The notes beneath the pieces were generated by a model. It worked only from the letters and a program-made list of their open reading frames with translations, was not told where the DNA came from and did not search any database. A stretch of 64,000 bases of DNA from Phalacrocorax aristotelis (taxonomy: Eukaryota; Chordata; Aves; Suliformes; Phalacrocoracidae): assembly GCF_949628215.1 (NCBI RefSeq), contig NC_134280.1, positions 50,618,621-50,682,620 on the forward strand, read 5' to 3'. Position 1 is the first letter of the stretch. The number at the start of each line of letters is the position of its first letter. The position numbers were made by a program, and so were the translations under genes. Positions 60,701-64,000 of the stretch are shown here, piece after piece.

Positions 60701-63542
60701 TGGAGAAGTCTCCTGATGGTGTCATGCCGGGTACCTCCGCTGTGGTGCCAGGGCTAGGCAGGAGTGTCGTCGGGGCAGGGATCTAACACCCTCCCATCTA
60801 TTGCGAGGTTGTCTTGGCATCCTTCCCTTTCACCAGCCAGTTCTTAGTAATATCACTAATTACTATTCTAACACTTACAGGATTTGCCAGTTCCTGTATG
60901 CTGATGGGGATTGTGTTCTGACTCCTTGTCAGTGCCTTAAGAGAAGCCAGTGCTTTGAACAGGTACATTTGCTGCCCTCCTGGTGAGGGGGAGAGGATAT
61001 GTATGTGTCCACGAGTGAAATATGTGCAAGGTTTGCCTTATGGGTATGGACTGACAGGTCTGTGGGAGGGTCTGCTCTGCAGTGAATGGTTGTTTTCCAT
61101 CCAGATATGTTGTGAAGACACCCAGGCAGAAGGTAGGGTTTGCACTTAGCCTTGCTGACAGCCCTCTGAGGAAAGCACTGGAAAACACAGCATCATTGCA
61201 GAGCACCTCCTGGGAGGCCACACTCCTTGCTAATGCAGGCCACAGCCTTTTCCATCCTGTAGCACCAGGTGGGAAATCCTGGTTGACCTTAATGGCTGTG
61301 CATGCTGTTACTGTGCCATCCTGCTTTGCTGGCCTTTGGTAGCTCCCCTGTAGGATGCATTTGCCCACTGTCCCAAGTGGGGGTGGAGGAAGCTGTTTTC
61401 ATGTCGGTATCCAACCATGAACAAATCTGGTGGGGTTTTTTTTAAATGTACGACAAGAACAGCCTGTAGCAGCTTATTCCTCCCTGCATAATTACCACTC
61501 TGCTCTGCCACTGGTTGCTGTCAGAACCAGTGGAGTAGTGCCACCACTGCGCTGCCCGGTGCATCCTTTTGCCCGAGTTACTTGATGTATTTATTCCTTT
61601 AAGGCATCAATGCTCAACTGAAAAATCTCATCTCTGCTCTCTGCAACTGTTTAGTACTGTAAGTAGATCGGATTGTAGGCACCAAGATGCCAAACATGCT
61701 TTCAGTGATGCCCCTTGCTGTGCTACCAGCTTGTCTGATTGCACCTCGATTTCAATTCCTGCATTACTTTGAGGAAGAGAAAATATAGGGCTGGGTTGAA
61801 GGCTACATTTTTTAGTAATTGGAATTATGTTCCCAGCTGACAAGAGGTGTGTGCATGCAACCGCCGGAATTGGAGTGGAATATTTTGCCATTTGTGGTTG
61901 CTCAGGGGAGGTCTGAGAAGTGGGTAGGTGGTTGCTGCTGTGGGAGTGTCAATGGACAAGGAGAGATTGGCATGGCATCCTGAGCTCGACCCTTCAGCTT
62001 GCTGTAAGAGCTTACAGAGCAAAAGAAGTTCCCTCTGCAAATGTCCGTCCCTGATGGATCTCATCCCAAAATGGCATTGGCTTGCATTTGGCCTGCCTGA
62101 ATGGCCCATTTGATTGTAGGAGGACATAATAGTAACTCGCTGCAAACTCAAGTTTTCTTGATCCCTAAAAAAGTGAAATGGATTCATTATGAAAAGTAAT
62201 CTTTCTTGAAAACCTGGTTGATCCAGGACTATCTGGGTGGTGCAGCAAAAGTGCTGGAGGAGTAGGAGTCAGGGTGGAGCTGTTTCCACCTAATTCCCCT
62301 GTATTTCCTGGGGTTTATTGCACCATGCAGGCAGACGTGCTTGCCACTTCAGAGCTTCAAGCAGAGCTGGTTAGTAGAGCACTGCCTGTGCTTCCCAGGC
62401 TAGCCTTCTCACTGTACTTTCCTTTTCTTAAATTAATTTTCTAGCATAAAAGGTGTCTTTAAAGGGAGAACAGTAATGAGAAGGGGAGCAGCTAAAGTAG
62501 GAGTGTCTCCATTTGCTAGCAAGCTGTCACAGGTGCGTCTGAATCGGAGGGAGCCAGCACTGAGTCAGTGCCCTGGACTCCTGGTGAATCAGGTGGCAAA
62601 AGCCCAAGTTCTCTTACATGCCTGAACTGAGTGAATTTCCTGTGATAGGGTTTTGCCTCCTGTAGTGGCAGTGTAGGGAGCGGTGTCTCATCCTCTTCCT
62701 CCTGTATGGGTTATGAGCAGCTTAGTTCACAGGGGATGCAGTCAAGTGGTGGTGGTGGCACTTCTCTTCCTGCCAAATGGGTAGAAACTTGATTTATCCC
62801 AGCGCCCTCAACCCTACCTCTCCCTCAGCCCTACCTTCTCCTTCCCCTCCCCGTGGGGTTTTTTAAGATGGGACAAGTCACAGTAGTTGCAGCTGTCTAT
62901 CTGTTGAGCTTGATGATATTCTCATGCAAATCTGGAGATTGTATACTCCTGGCAGGTCTGCTTGCACGCATTATCTACTACATTGTACTGGGAAGGGATC
63001 TATTTTCTGAAATGTGGTTTATTTTTAGTGAAGGCTTTCCCTGTCTAACTGGCAAAAGTTCAGCTTTTGCAGTGCGATTTGCAGAAGAAGCAATTTCACC
63101 AAATACTCAGGCTGGGGGAAGGGAGAGGAAATGTCGTATTAGCTAGCAAAAAGCTAAATGCTGACTTGAAAAAAATAGCTTGAGACTCTATTGTGAAAGC
63201 ATAAGCATGGTAACGCAAGTTGAGAACAACATTGCATTTGCTGCAGTGGATGATTCAATTTGGGTTGCTCTCGTTTTCCCTCGTGACGACTGCCACAGAG
63301 GTTAACCAACAGTGGATGGGTAGGAACTGATGTTTAGGGTCTAGCGGTTGATATAGCCAACCTTTTGGCCTGACCCTGAGCAGTGAGTTAGCAAACTCAC
63401 TTTAACCGCAGCATCCATGGGAAGAGTACATCTGTGCAGTGCATTGCACTGTCCTGTTGCACCAATGCTTGGGGCCACTGGAGACTCACCAAGGGTCAAG
63501 CTTTGTGATGATACAGGCCATATCAGCCCCATGTTTGAGTAC
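57791..63542. other. No recognisable gene
   Basis: Short overlapping open frames only. No known domain, RNA gene or further repeat was identified. Confidence 0.45.
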
Positions 63543-63940
63543 CTATACTCTGAAATGAATAGGGTGGTGCATGGGATGTCCTGGGGCAGTGCTGCAGCTG
63601 TCTCCTCCTTTCTTCCCCAGCTGCTGCTCGGGGGACAAACTGTTTTCATATGCCTCATTGCTTTCACCAACTGCTCCTAACCAGTCTGGGTCTTGAACTA
63701 GCTTCTCACGTGAACAGCCATCCTTCAGACGTGCAAAGTTCTTTCCTTCTTGTTCTTGCATCTCCCCTGACATTTCCACCGCTACTTTTACAGGGGCATA
63801 TTTGTTACCGTTAGCTGCTAATGCTGCAAACACCAGGCATCCGAGGATGACACCAAGGAGGGGATGACTCTCTCCAAAGCCTTTGATAGTTACTTCTCTT
63901 AGAAATGAGGCTTGGCTGCACGTGTGGGCACATAAATGAT
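63543..63940 (-). other. Unidentified minus-strand open frame
   Basis: Open for about 400 bp to a stop at 63543. It starts with FGESHPLLGVILGCLVFAAL, a possible membrane span, followed by a charged stretch (VEMSGEMQEQEGKNFARLKD) and a Glu/Gln-rich end. No domain is recognised and no start is defined. It could be an exon of a gene extending right of the window, a repeat-derived frame, or chance. Confidence 0.25.
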
Positions 63941-64000
63941 TTCTTTGCTGCTGCAGGTTAACTCCTGCAGTTTGCTGTATCCTTCCTTTCCCCCACCCTG

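Overview
The window is nuclear DNA from a bird or close sauropsid. Three 5'-truncated CR1 LINE copies end in the usual avian CR1 3' sequence, genes are split by short introns, and the one intact gene is a vertebrate ribonuclease inhibitor. No bacterial, plasmid or viral organisation is present.

Layout: (1) 1-9.5 kb holds no gene I can recognise. (2) 9.5-18.3 kb, minus strand, holds remains of a synaptotagmin gene: a membrane-anchor exon with a cysteine cluster, a linker exon, a C2A exon, and two C2B exons ending in a WHPL motif. It carries an in-frame TGA in C2B and a frameshift in C2A, and the second half of C2A could not be found, so I call it a decayed gene. It most resembles SYT8, but the paralogue is not certain. 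(3) 18.3-28.3 kb is intergenic, with one CR1 copy at 24.4-25.1 kb. (4) 28.5-37.9 kb, minus strand, is RNH1: nine coding exons, seven of exactly 171 bp, all introns in phase 2, 456 aa, no visible defect. (5) Its CpG-island promoter lies at 39.4-39.76 kb, followed directly upstream by a ~745 bp nearly pure pyrimidine tract (purine on the RNH1 sense strand). (6) 40.5-46.5 kb has no recognisable gene; a CR1 fragment lies at 46.56-46.93 kb. (7) A tRNA-Ala(AGC) gene sits at 47.1 kb on the minus strand, at the edge of a second CpG island that grades into a diverged G-rich minisatellite. (8) 48-64 kb has no exon I can assign to a known family. It holds a CR1 tail, a (TCAC)n microsatellite, and two unidentified open segments.

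RNH1 makes the cytosolic inhibitor of RNase A-family enzymes. The decayed synaptotagmin would have been a membrane-trafficking protein. Nothing links the two beyond position. Genes flanking RNH1 in mammals (PTDSS2, HRAS) were looked for and not seen, so either synteny differs or they lie outside the window.
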